NCBI RefSeq assembly: GCF_003286085.1
Contig: NW_020825583.1
Span: forward strand, 43,051-107,050
Direction: 5' to 3'
Source: Drosophila persimilis
Taxonomy: Eukaryota > Arthropoda > Insecta > Diptera > Drosophilidae
Length of the DNA stretch: 64,000 nt
Made by a program: the position numbers and the translations under genes. Shown in pieces: positions 29,756 to 38,138 of the stretch (positions are counted from its first letter, which is position 1; each line of letters starts with the position of its first letter). The notes under the pieces were generated by a model. That model made no database searches and had not been told where the DNA came from. It saw only the letters and a program-made list of their open reading frames with translations.

Positions 29756-30445
29756 TTATTTTCTATTGTTATGTTGGGATGATTGCTTATTTAAAAGTGT
29801 TTGCTTATACTCAAGAACATCGCGTTTTATTTGATTACACATTTTTTTGGAAATTTCAAAGCATAAACGGGTTAAATCTATTTGCACATTTCTATCATAA
29901 GTACCGTCTAAATCAGCTAGTTGAACATCAAATTTTTGTAAGGCTGCACACTTAGGAATAATATTATTATAGTAGAGGTATATAATTTGTTGCTTAAGTA
30001 TCGTATTCCAACATAAAAATGTGGTAAAAAAAATGCCTAATCTTAAAAACGATCTCCAGGACTCACTATCAAATTCAATTTTATTTCCAAACTGATTTAT
30101 TATAAACACATACTGCTTATCTGATTTTCGAAATCTAAAATTACACTTAATTGTGGGTAATAATGGATGGTCTATAATTGTATCAGGCATCAAAAAATCA
30201 TACTGATCAAGTTTCAATTGGATATACTCTTTGTATGTAACCAATTGCATCCATTCATCTTTATCTAAACCGACGAAATTGTTTTTGCTTTGCTGCATCC
30301 ATATCATTGGAGTGAATTTTCTTGTAGTTGAAAAACCGCATTTAAGTTTTAAATTATGTACTACATAATATTCGAGACCGAAAATGACTTCGTGATCCTG
30401 CTTCTTTCTAGTGGACCTAATTCTTTTTGATTGAAGCGTGTCCAT
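29756..30445 (-). CDS. Uncharacterised Polinton protein, 229 residues
   Basis: Not recognised. It starts with a basic segment (SKRIRSTRKKQDHEV). An aromatic-rich middle follows, with a hydrophobic stretch LRLGIFFTTFLCW around residue 133 that could be a membrane or buried helix, and then a charged C-terminal helix (IKRDVLEYKQTLLNKQ). It lies head-to-head with the 171-residue gene and just upstream of the integrase on the same strand (15 bp), so it may share a transcript with integrase. Length and position fit the variable Polinton genes of unknown role. Confidence 0.7.
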   Translation of the reverse strand: MDTLQSKRIRSTRKKQDHEVIFGLEYYVVHNLKLKCGFSTTRKFTPMIWMQQSKNNFVGLDKDEWMQLVTYKEYIQLKLDQYDFLMPDTIIDHPLLPTIKCNFRFRKSDKQYVFIINQFGNKIEFDSESWRSFLRLGIFFTTFLCWNTILKQQIIYLYYNNIIPKCAALQKFDVQLADLDGTYDRNVQIDLTRLCFEISKKMCNQIKRDVLEYKQTLLNKQSSQHNNRK

Positions 30446-30494
30446 TTGGGTTGAATGCTTTTGTAAAACTAAGAACTCTTACTAAATTGGGCTG

Positions 30495-30531
30495 TATATA
30501 AAGGAGATAGGCATCAACAACTCATTCAGTT
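30495..30531 (+). promoter_or_regulatory. TATA box and initiator for the 171-residue gene
   Basis: TATATAAAG starts at 30495 and TCAGTT, an insect initiator, has its A at 30528, 33 bp downstream. The ATG follows at 30554. Confidence 0.6.
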
Positions 30532-30553
30532 TCTTACAAAATCTCAAACCAAC

Positions 30554-31069
30554 ATGAACACAATCGACAGGAATTCAAGCGTTATAGTTGATTTTCAATA
30601 TGTCTTTGGAAATAATAAACAACTTTTTATTAAGGAATTGGCGTTTATGCAAACCGGAACAGTAACACCAAACTTCTTTCATTTCAAACCACCATATCAT
30701 CTGAATGAATTGGATAATGAAATGATTAAACAACAAAATATTAATCGTCAAACCATAAATGGATTGGAATGGTCAGATGGTGAAATATCATATTTAAGTT
30801 TAGGTGAAATACTTTCACCACTAAATAGATTTAGCACCGTTATTGTACGTGGTGAAATTAAAAAAAAGTTTTTATCTAAGTATTTAACAAATAATATTAT
30901 TGATATCGATATTGGAAAAAGTCTCACATTTTATCCAAATTTTTTTACAAACTGTAGAATCCACAAAAAAATTCCTCTTAGATGTGCTCTAAATAATTTA
31001 TTTAAGCTATTTGTTATCTTGGAAAATTCTAACTACGCTATCTACTGTAATGGTGACTCATATGTTTAG
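30554..31069 (+). CDS. Polinton protein of unknown function, 171 residues
   Basis: The N-terminus reads IVDFQYVFGNNKQLFIKELAF, then FHFKPPYHLNEL and NGLEWSDGEI. The VDFQ...KEL start resembles the first acidic strand of RNase H-fold exonucleases, but further catalytic acids are not clear, so an inactive nuclease-like domain is only a guess. It has its own TATA/initiator promoter. It precedes the morphogenesis genes. Confidence 0.7.
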   Translation: MNTIDRNSSVIVDFQYVFGNNKQLFIKELAFMQTGTVTPNFFHFKPPYHLNELDNEMIKQQNINRQTINGLEWSDGEISYLSLGEILSPLNRFSTVIVRGEIKKKFLSKYLTNNIIDIDIGKSLTFYPNFFTNCRIHKKIPLRCALNNLFKLFVILENSNYAIYCNGDSYV

Positions 31070-31114
31070 ATTTTCAGTTTATATTCAGCACTTGTAGTAA
31101 CTAGTTGTTTAAAA

Positions 31115-31254
31115 TGGATTCATTTAAGCGTTTGTTTGAAAAGGATCCTCACAAAAGCGGATACACACAAGTTGTTTATTGTAATTATTGCGGCTCTGAT
31201 ACTCACTTAGAAAAAAACTGCCCCAAAAAGCGCGATCAGGAGACGCGTAATTAG
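31115..31254 (+). pseudogene. Small zinc-knuckle ORF, frameshifted
   Basis: A frame ending at 31254 encodes one CCHC knuckle, CNYCGSDTHLEKNC, followed by basic residues. A plausible ATG at 31115 is in another frame; the change falls near the A-run at 31140. Either one base was lost or the start is elsewhere. A single knuckle of this kind would bind nucleic acid. It sits alone between the 171-residue gene and the ATPase. Confidence 0.5.
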
Positions 31255-31313
31255 AATATCTTAGATGTTAGAAAACATTTATAAAATATTAATAAATAAA
31301 ACATAGCTCAAAA

Positions 31314-32000
31314 ATGTTTAAGCAATTTATACATCCTTTTACAATGCTTATTTGCGGTCCTTCAGGATCTGGTAAGACAACGTTTTTAGAAAATTTAATA
31401 AACAAAAGAAATGATTTGCTGAGCATTTCAATTAATCGAATAATTTGGTGTTATGGAGAGGAGCATGCTAAGCCAAATTTTAATACCATCGAATACTATA
31501 AAGGAGTTCCCGAAACAATTGAAAATGAAAATCATGAGCCTATTCTTTTAATACTAGATGACTTAATGATGGGTGCATTTAATAAAAATGTCTGTGAGCT
31601 ATTTACAAAAGGATCACACCACAGGAATTTATCCGTAATAGTGGTTACACAAAATATATTTCATAAATCATCACATACTCGAGATATTTCACTAAACACA
31701 AAATACATCGTTGCGTTCAAAAATCCTAGGGATAAGCTACAATTTCAATGCTTAGCAAGACAAATTTATCCTGAAAATTCTCAGGAGCTCTTCAGAATAT
31801 ATAAGGAGGTGACAGATGAACCACATGGTTATTTACTTATTGATCTTACTCAGGGAATAAATGATCTCCTTAGATTTCGTACACATATTTTTAATTCTGA
31901 GTATACAGTTTGCTTTTCAGATGAAAATGGTTTACAAAAAGAATCTAAATCGACTGAAAGCGAACAAACATTTATTGTATGTGCTCAAAAGGGCAAATAA
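31314..32000 (+). CDS. Genome-packaging ATPase (FtsK/HerA-type, A32-like)
   Basis: 228 residues with Walker A CGPSGSGKTTF (near residue 14) and Walker B LLILDDL (near residue 80), then a sensor-like VVTQNIF. Size and motifs fit the Polinton ATPase related to those that pump DNA into virion shells. It is first in a run of same-strand genes up to the protease. Its 3' end overlaps the next ORF by 80 bp. Confidence 0.92.
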   Translation: MFKQFIHPFTMLICGPSGSGKTTFLENLINKRNDLLSISINRIIWCYGEEHAKPNFNTIEYYKGVPETIENENHEPILLILDDLMMGAFNKNVCELFTKGSHHRNLSVIVVTQNIFHKSSHTRDISLNTKYIVAFKNPRDKLQFQCLARQIYPENSQELFRIYKEVTDEPHGYLLIDLTQGINDLLRFRTHIFNSEYTVCFSDENGLQKESKSTESEQTFIVCAQKGK

Positions 32001-32274
32001 TAAACTTCGAAATGCAATTATAAGTAATTGTGACATTGAGTTAGTAAAAGCATTAGTGGAGATAGTGTTGAATACTCTGCGAGGAAATCATAAGATATCA
32101 AAAAAGCAACTATATGCTCTAAAAAAGTATAAAAATGCATTACGTCTTATTTCATGTCCAAAACGGTCAATAAATTCTAAGAGAAAAGTTCTCATCCAAA
32201 AAGGAGGATTTTTACCTGTTTTAATAAGTTCATTGCTTTCGGGGATTTTTGGAAAAATATTGAACAATGCTTAA
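31921..32274 (+). CDS. Small basic protein with C-terminal hydrophobic helix
   Basis: The frame opens at 31861; the likely start is Met at 31921, giving 117 residues. It is rich in Lys/Arg with the C-terminus QKGGFLPVLISSLLSGIFGKI, a Gly-capped amphipathic or membrane-active helix. Polintons and adenoviruses encode small basic virion proteins with such ends (pX-like); the link here is by pattern and position only. It overlaps the ATPase gene and shares ATGCTTAA with the next one. Confidence 0.7.
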   Translation: MKMVYKKNLNRLKANKHLLYVLKRANNKLRNAIISNCDIELVKALVEIVLNTLRGNHKISKKQLYALKKYKNALRLISCPKRSINSKRKVLIQKGGFLPVLISSLLSGIFGKILNNA

Positions 32275-32953
32275 AAATAAGCATCAATTAACCAAAGTTA
32301 TTTTAATGCATCCGAATGCATATCAAAAATTGGTAAATAATGCCCAGAAAAACGATTTAATAAATATAACGTTTTTGCCTATTTTAAATGATAAAAAAAC
32401 TAGCGACTTTAATAAATGGATTAAAATACGTCAAGAATTGTGTTACTATCAAAATAAAAAAAGAAATAAGACAATGGATATACGAACTACGCAGAACAAA
32501 CGACTTTCATCACCTCAAAGCATTGGAATACAAACACAAGACGAGTCAGTTTGGTTAGATGTAAAACCTAACACTTCCATTCTTAACAATAAAAATAATG
32601 AGTCCTCAAAAAAGGAACTCTCTATCACAAATGAGTTCTCTGATTTACCTAACGACATCGATGATGAAGATTTTCTGACCGAAAAATCTTTCAACTCAAA
32701 ACCTAATAAGCGTAAAGTTGAGGATACCTCATTTTTAGACACTCAAGCATCAAAAAAATCAGCATTGACTAAAGTGAAGCTTACTGATAAACAGCGAAAT
32801 CTAAGAGTAAAACTTAAGAGGTATAAAAGTGAATCAAATCCATTTCAAGACTTGAAATACGTAAGTGGACGAGAAAAGTTGATGAGGGCTGTTAGAAACA
32901 GTAAGGCCGTGCAAATTGGAAAGAACAAAATTAATTGGTTATCCTATAATTAA
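32267..32953 (+). CDS. Lys/Ser-rich Polinton protein, 228 residues
   Basis: Not recognised. A folded-looking N-terminus (ILMHPNAYQKLVNNAQ) is followed by a long polar, probably disordered middle with an acidic patch (NDIDDEDF) and several basic runs (SKPNKRKVEDTS, a possible nuclear signal). A conserved-looking C-terminal block is YVSGREKLMRAVRNS. Its ATG overlaps the upstream stop. Position among virion genes suggests a core or scaffold role. Confidence 0.65.
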   Translation: MLKNKHQLTKVILMHPNAYQKLVNNAQKNDLINITFLPILNDKKTSDFNKWIKIRQELCYYQNKKRNKTMDIRTTQNKRLSSPQSIGIQTQDESVWLDVKPNTSILNNKNNESSKKELSITNEFSDLPNDIDDEDFLTEKSFNSKPNKRKVEDTSFLDTQASKKSALTKVKLTDKQRNLRVKLKRYKSESNPFQDLKYVSGREKLMRAVRNSKAVQIGKNKINWLSYN

Positions 32954-32980
32954 TAAACTGCAAAGAACGTAGAACTAAAA

Positions 32981-33532
32981 ATGGTAAATGTAACAGAGTT
33001 TTTCGTGACATTACTTAGTAATGATTCGTTAAATGTATATCATGATAACGTTAAGTGTGCATTTACAAACATTGTAAATATTCCTGAAAACATGAACGAT
33101 GACTGGGAAGTAGGAATTACAGACTTATATCTAAATAAATGTATAAAAAGCAGGCCTGAGAATACCTCAATCGCATCTGAAGAAACAACAGAATTCGTTA
33201 TTAGCTTAGTAAATGGAGAAACATTTCGATATGAAAATGAGTCAATAGAGTCTGAACAGTATCAAAATGGTTTGATTTTTGTTTACACTGACATTATCAA
33301 ACCAAGATGTGTTGGAAATAAAAGACCTCGATGTCTTCGAGTATTACATTATAATGGAAAAGAGCAACTTATACAATTCAACAATATTGAATATTATCCC
33401 ATTGAAATATGGTCTCCAAAAGAAATTTCGATCTTAATTACCGATTCCAAAGGGTATAAAGTACCATTTGAATCTTCAGCAATTCCAATTTTTGTTACCC
33501 TTCACTTTAAAAAACGAAAAGAAATGCTATAA
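32981..33532 (+). CDS. Minor capsid protein (penton-type, single jelly roll)
   Basis: 183 residues starting with FFVTLLSNDSLNVYHDN and then DDWEVGITDLYLNK, the pattern of Polinton minor capsid proteins. It has alternating beta-strand-like segments to the end (FVTLHFKKRK). It would form pentameric vertices with the major capsid protein. It lies 27 bp after the previous ORF and 46 bp before the next. Confidence 0.85.
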   Translation: MVNVTEFFVTLLSNDSLNVYHDNVKCAFTNIVNIPENMNDDWEVGITDLYLNKCIKSRPENTSIASEETTEFVISLVNGETFRYENESIESEQYQNGLIFVYTDIIKPRCVGNKRPRCLRVLHYNGKEQLIQFNNIEYYPIEIWSPKEISILITDSKGYKVPFESSAIPIFVTLHFKKRKEML

Positions 33533-33578
33533 ATAATACTGTAAAGATGGAAATTTATTCAGAGTAGAAATAACCATC

Positions 33579-34049
33579 ATGACGAAATCTTATCAACAAT
33601 ATTATTTAAATCAGTGTGGAGGAGGGTTGAATCATATAGGAAGTCTTTATGTTTCACCCAGAGTTATCCAACAAGGTAGAGGAATTGGGAACTTTTTTAG
33701 TGGTCTTTTTAATTACATAAAACCACTATTCCTTTCGGGGATAAACGCTATTAAAAACCAAGCTACTGAGACTGGAAAGGCAGTAATAAATGAGTTTGGT
33801 CGAAAACCTTTAAGAACTATTATCCAAGAACAAAGTAAAATTGCTTTGCAAAACCTGTCAAATAAAGCCATTAATAAGTTAACCCGATTCCAGAATGGGG
33901 CAGGTAAAAAGAATAAAAAGAGAAGGTCTAGGAAAAAACTATCTCATTTATCATCTAAAGAAGGAAGCAAACATACGCAGTCGAGAACCAAAAAAAAAAA
34001 ATCAACAAAGAAATTAACTATAAGAGACATTTTTTCTAAATCAAAATGA
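33579..34049 (+). CDS. pVI-like minor virion protein, 156 residues
   Basis: The N-terminus reads GSLYVSPRVIQQGRGIGNFF, followed by SGLFNYIKPLFLSGINAIKN, an amphipathic helix. The C-terminal third is strongly basic (KKNKKRRSRKK). Polintons carry a protein of this make-up at this position that is compared to adenovirus pVI (membrane lysis, hexon binding). Its stop overlaps the major capsid ATG as ATGA. Confidence 0.75.
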   Translation: MTKSYQQYYLNQCGGGLNHIGSLYVSPRVIQQGRGIGNFFSGLFNYIKPLFLSGINAIKNQATETGKAVINEFGRKPLRTIIQEQSKIALQNLSNKAINKLTRFQNGAGKKNKKRRSRKKLSHLSSKEGSKHTQSRTKKKKSTKKLTIRDIFSKSK

Positions 34050-35338
34050 CCACCCATATTGAATGTATGAAAAGCGAATTGGATCTCTTTGAGCCACATC
34101 CTACACAAAGCTCTATTCTGAGAACAGAAGAAGTTTCATATAACCCCATAGCTTCGTTGGACAGTGCTTCTTCAATTGAATTCGTTTGCTTAGGAAATGG
34201 GGAAACATATCGAGACCTATCAAGTGTTTACTTAAGACTTGTTGTGCAACTAAGAAAAAGTGATAATACCAACATTGAAGGAAACGATGTTGGAGTAGTG
34301 AATAATATTTTGCATTCAATGTTTAGAAGTTCGTCCGTATATTTAAATAATATTTTGGTTTCTCAGAGTGATAATAACTATCATTATAGATCGTATTTGC
34401 AAACGATTTTAAACTATGGCAGTGATGCCAGTGAAAGTCACTTAGCCACTCAAGGTTATTATCCTAATTATGGTAAATTATTATCTGGTAGATACGTTAA
34501 CACCGATGGATCCATTATGCTCAAAAATATTTTTCAAAACAGTAATAAGGTTGAACTATTCGGAAAAGTTCATGGAGATATATTTAATCAACCAAAACTG
34601 CTTATAAATAATGTAGATTTGAGGATTACTTTTAACATTGAAAAAACAGCATTTTATTTAATGGAATCTGAAACTGAATCAAATCTTAAAATATTGGAGG
34701 CCCAACTATTCATGAACCACATAACTATTAATCCGAGCATTTTATTGGCTCATCATCATGTTTTACAAACTAAAAATGCCATTTATCCATACAGCAAAGT
34801 TCAAGTAAAATCATTTACAATATATCCAGGAAATAATACATTATCAATTGACAATGCAGTTATTGGACAGCTTCCCAATTTTTTGGTTTTTTGCATGGTA
34901 AAAAACAAATCATATTCTGGAAATCGGGCATTAAACCCCTTCCATTTTGAACATTTTAAAATTCAACGCTTTAATCTATTGGTTAATGGAGTACAAGTAC
35001 CATCGCAGGCACTTGAGTTTGATTTCTCGAACTCTGAAAATGCTCAAAGCTCTAGAGGATATAATATGCTATTCAGATGAAGTGGAATAAAACATTATGA
35101 TCGAGGCTTACAAATTACAAAGGAAATGTTTGATAAAAATAGTTTTATATTAGCATTTGACCTAACAGCAGACCATCACAATTCAACTGTATGCTCAAAT
35201 TTAATATCACAAGGAGCCATCCGAATTGAAGGACGATTTTCGGAGCCTCTTACAGAAGCAGTTACTTGTCTGGTATACTGTGAATATGACTCAATGATTG
35301 ATATTGATAAACATAGAAATATTCGTGTACTATTGTAA
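34046..35338 (+). pseudogene. Major capsid protein (double jelly roll), one in-frame TGA
   Basis: 430 codons in one frame with a single TGA at 35078-35080 (codon 345); the remaining 85 codons continue the protein (HYDRGLQIT, FDLTADHHN). The N-terminal part has VNNILHSMFRSSSVYLNN, a hallmark of Polinton major capsid proteins. As it stands the second jelly roll is cut short. One base change or a sequencing error would explain the stop. It is followed 2 bp later by the protease. Confidence 0.9.
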
Positions 35339-35340
35339 AA

Positions 35341-35799
35341 ATGAATACATTACAAATCGATAAGTTGCTTTCCAAGCATTCAAAAACAAAAAGAATTTTT
35401 AAAGGAGTTTATCCCTCTGATCAGCTGCCTCAAGTAATTTCGAAATATCCTGCTTTAATAATAGCAAACACAGATTCTTCAAGCTATTCAGGAACTCATT
35501 GGGTTGCTTTTTACTTTGAAAACAAATATTCAGCCGAATTTTTTGATTCATATGGTCAATATCCTCAAAATAAAGAATTTTTAAAAATATTAAGGAAAAA
35601 TTCCATAAAGTTTACATTTAATAAACAACCACTGCAAGGTTATTTTTCAAATACATGCGGTCATTACTGTATCCTATATGGAATATTTAAAAGCAGCAAA
35701 AAAACATTAAATTGTTTTTTAAAACAATTTAAGAGAAATGATTTTAACTATAATGATAAGTTAATAATAAAAATGTTTAAGAAAATTCGTTTAAAATAA
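35341..35799 (+). CDS. Adenain-like cysteine protease, 152 residues
   Basis: It has the catalytic layout of the adenovirus/Ulp1-like family: His in GTHWVAFYF (near residue 52), Asp in EFFDSYGQYP (near 69), Gln in KQPLQGYF (near 100) and Cys in NTCGHYCILY (near 108). Its role is virion maturation by cleaving capsid precursors. It is the last gene of the rightward cluster. Confidence 0.9.
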   Translation: MNTLQIDKLLSKHSKTKRIFKGVYPSDQLPQVISKYPALIIANTDSSSYSGTHWVAFYFENKYSAEFFDSYGQYPQNKEFLKILRKNSIKFTFNKQPLQGYFSNTCGHYCILYGIFKSSKKTLNCFLKQFKRNDFNYNDKLIIKMFKKIRLK

Positions 35800-35832
35800 A
35801 ACACAATATTATTTCAGAGACATTTAAGATGT

Positions 35833-36132
35833 TTATTGAATTTTTGAGCTGGGATACATTCTTTTATTTAAGTTATAGTACTTTAACATTAGGTCTATAG
35901 CTTCTGCTTTCTTATTTGGTAGGGTATGACACAGGCATGTGTCAGGTCCGTCCGTTGCATCGTCATCACTCCAGGGGCATAGCTTATAATGAAAGCCAAA
36001 CTTGGAGTACTGAAGCTCCTTTTCCTCCAGATCTTCCAAAATGCTCATCAAATTTTCAAGAATTTGTACGTGCTCCTCGAAGATCATCTCCTCGAATTGC
36101 ATTAAAAAAAGTTTTATTTGTTTGGCATGCAT
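35833..36132 (-). CDS. Uncharacterised Polinton protein, 99 residues
   Basis: Not recognised. The acidic N-terminal half is likely a coiled coil (MQFEEMIFEEHVQILENLMS). The second half has CPWSDDDATDGPDTCLCHTL, three cysteines and a His that could bind metal. It has a clear TATA/initiator promoter of its own and runs opposite to the protease, ending 34 bp from it. Confidence 0.65.
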   Translation of the reverse strand: MHAKQIKLFLMQFEEMIFEEHVQILENLMSILEDLEEKELQYSKFGFHYKLCPWSDDDATDGPDTCLCHTLPNKKAEAIDLMLKYYNLNKRMYPSSKIQ

Positions 36133-36157
36133 CTTGCAGCTGACTTCTTGAATCTAT

Positions 36158-36192
36158 TACTGATAATGTTTCAAAGAGCAGGACTCTTTATA
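36158..36192 (-). promoter_or_regulatory. TATA box and initiator for the 99-residue gene
   Basis: On the minus strand TATAAA starts at 36192 and the initiator TCAGTA has its A at 36161, exactly 31 bp apart. The ATG is at 36132. Confidence 0.7.
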
Positions 36193-36239
36193 TCCACGTC
36201 TTTGCTATGTTTCCCTTATATTTTTCTTTACCCATGTAT

Positions 36240-36440
36240 TGGAAATGATAAGTACTATATCTAGCCATCTCTTTTTTACATATGTGTGTATATTCTTAAC
36301 CTTTTTCTTTATTTTTGTCTTTACATGTATAGTTGTCTCTTCTTCTCTTACATATATATAATGGGAACTCTTTATTTACTCTTTACATATAAATTGGAAA
36401 TGGGCAGTGCTATATCTATTCATCTCTTTTCCTTTATATA
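36240..36440. repeat. Imperfect direct repeat, about 50 bp x 2
   Basis: TTGGAAATGATAAGTACTATATCTAGCC (about 36238) resembles TTGGAAATGGGCAGTGCTATATCTATTC (about 36394). The second copy is the 3' coding end of the SSB-like gene on the minus strand, so the repeat looks like a duplicated gene tail. Confidence 0.55.
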
Positions 36441-36760
36441 TAAGATGTGAGATTCCATGCTCCTTCAACATCTTAAAGGGTGTTTTTGTGGAAAATTTGG
36501 TCACATAACTTTTAGGTAAAAATATCCAAAGCGGTTCGTTGTCCTTATCAGTTAAATAAAGGACTACTTTATTTCCAAATGATGTTTTTTTGATTTTACA
36601 TCCATTGATCTTGTACTCAAATCCTATGCATAGGTCCTCAACCTTGGTGTATCCAACCGCCGGCTTTGTCTCGTTAAGTAATTCTAGGAAAGCCTAGGTA
36701 TATATTTGATGAAGTGCTTATCATTTTCTACATAGAGATTTAAATATTCTTACATACCAT
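36376..36760 (-). CDS. SSB-like small Polinton protein with intron after the ATG
   Basis: Exon 1 is only the ATG (36760-36758); a 64-nt intron (36757-36694, GTATGT...CCTAG) follows; exon 2 is 36693-36376. The product is 106 residues: AFLELLNETK, GYTKVEDL, FEYKINGCKIKKTSFGNKVV and PLWIFLPKSYV. Strand pattern and the KTSFGNKVVLYL/IFLPK blocks match a small family common in arthropod Polintons and suggest an OB-fold, single-strand DNA-binding-like protein (inference). Without the intron no good start exists. It is transcribed toward the 99-residue gene. Confidence 0.75.
36694..36757 (-). other. Spliceosomal intron directly after start codon, 64 nt
   Basis: ATG|GTATGTAAG donor and TACCTAG|GCT acceptor on the minus strand. 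Removal joins the ATG to an open frame of 105 residues. Confidence 0.75.
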
Positions 36761-37100
36761 TATAGTAATAGAAACTATTCAACCTACTAACGATTTTATA
36801 CTAAATTATTTAAAAGATTGCATGATCTTTTATACTCTCATTAATTCAATTTTATACAAATGTGATCTGAGCAGATTGGTAGTTGAGTGATAATAAGTAA
36901 ATGGTTTTAAAGCTGTAATGGCCAGATGTCTCAAGTCTGATTGGTGGTTGAGTAATAAGGGATAAATTATGGATACACTGCTGTATATATTGTTTCAAAT
37001 ATTATATTTACATTTTGGGTCTTATATAACCGTCAACATGAAAAAATTATATAAACAGAACAAAATGCATAGAATTTTTGTTCATATGCTGTTCACTTCC
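36761..37100. other. Intergenic region with promoter and short repeats
   Basis: It holds a TATAAAA on the minus strand (about 36794-36800) upstream of the SSB-like gene and two related units, CAGATTGGTAGTTGAGTGATAA and CTGATTGGTGGTTGAGTAATAA (about 36880 and 36940). No gene is seen. Confidence 0.4.
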
Positions 37101-37136
37101 TATATAAGAACTGTAAGTTACTGAGATAGGTTAGTT
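37101..37136 (+). promoter_or_regulatory. TATA box and initiator for the zinc-finger gene
   Basis: TATATAAG at 37101 and TTAGTT with its A at 37133 (32 bp). The ATG is at 37152. Confidence 0.55.
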
Positions 37137-37151
37137 CACTTTCACTTCGAA

Positions 37152-37376
37152 ATGAGGACATTTCATTGCGAGTTGTGTTATTTAAAAACATCTTTTAGTT
37201 CCCGCAATGAACTGAAAAAACACACCTTAAAAATCCACAACTTTAGTTATTCAAAATCAAAATCATCATTTTATCGATGTTACTTATGTCCAGGAACTGA
37301 ACTGTTTTGGTTGAGAATTGACTTCAATATGCATATTTTATTTAAGCATAACATGGAATTAAAGCGAAAAATATAA
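37152..37376 (+). CDS. Small two-finger C2H2 protein, 74 residues
   Basis: Two zinc fingers of identical spacing, C-x2-C-x14-H-x4-H (CELC...HTLKIH and CYLC...HILFKH), fill almost the whole protein. It probably binds nucleic acid or protein; in its place next to the TIR it could bind element DNA or regulate transcription. It has its own TATA/initiator. No family name can be given. Confidence 0.75.
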   Translation: MRTFHCELCYLKTSFSSRNELKKHTLKIHNFSYSKSKSSFYRCYLCPGTELFWLRIDFNMHILFKHNMELKRKI

Positions 37377-37740
37377 TATTTATTTAAAAATGAAATAATC
37401 TGTGCGTTTTTAAATATAAATACCTTTACATAAATTTACCAACTAAGTATAAAATGATGTGAAAATTACTCAATAAATTCATTCAAAAGCATCAGTATTC
37501 TACCTGAAATCCACTTATTCTTTTTGTGTAATCCTCACGTGGAAGAAACCTGTTTTAAACGAATCCTATGATTCTCTTGTAATAAGAGGAAGTGAAATTC
37601 AACCAATCAAAAGTAAAACAGAAACATTTAAAATAAATAGTGGTTAAATGTGTTATATTTATTATATATGTACATATGTATATATTATTTTTAGAAAAAT
37701 ACATAAAATATTCTTATTATATAAATATGTATTCGTATTA

Positions 37741-38094
37741 TTAAAATTTCGCCTCAGCTAATTTTACCGCAGCAATTAAGTCATCATCATCTTCGTCCCG
37801 AAGTAGTTCCTGGAGTTGAGATCTTTTATCATCATCCTGATTATCTACTAAATCGAAAATGTTGTCATCATCCGGGAAAATGTATGCTGGATTATCATTA
37901 TTAGACGTTGCATTCCTTGGGTCATCGTCGTCATCATCCCATTTAATGTCACTTAACCAGGTCAAGTTGCTCTCGAGATAGGTTTGAGTCTTAATTCCAA
38001 AAATCAAGGACAGGTCTACGGAGCTCGGCTGAGAGTCCAGATTTATGGTTGATTCCGGTTGGGAATCGATAAAAATGATTTCAAGGTCATCCAT
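37741..38094 (-). CDS. Acidic 117-residue protein encoded in the right TIR
   Basis: Mirror copy of the ORF at 23887-24240, differing at one residue seen (Ala for Ser near the C-terminus) and by a silent change or two. Both copies remain open, which fits selection or very recent copying; with TIRs this similar the two cannot be separated. Confidence 0.75.
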   Translation of the reverse strand: MDDLEIIFIDSQPESTINLDSQPSSVDLSLIFGIKTQTYLESNLTWLSDIKWDDDDDDPRNATSNNDNPAYIFPDDDNIFDLVDNQDDDKRSQLQELLRDEDDDDLIAAVKLAEAKF

Positions 38095-38138
38095 CGTTGT
38101 TGAAAGATTACTAGTTTATGTCCTAGCTGTTAGCTGTG

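Noticed and set aside
29756..29840. Integrase N-terminal zinc-binding domain within the upstream ORF
   Set aside because: No His-His-Cys-Cys arrangement is visible in the 229-residue ORF, and the frame differs from that of the integrase.
31861..31920. Upstream start for the small basic virion protein
   Set aside because: The added residues overlap the ATPase gene in another frame and have an unusual hydrophobic composition; the Met at 31921 gives a protein more like its relatives.
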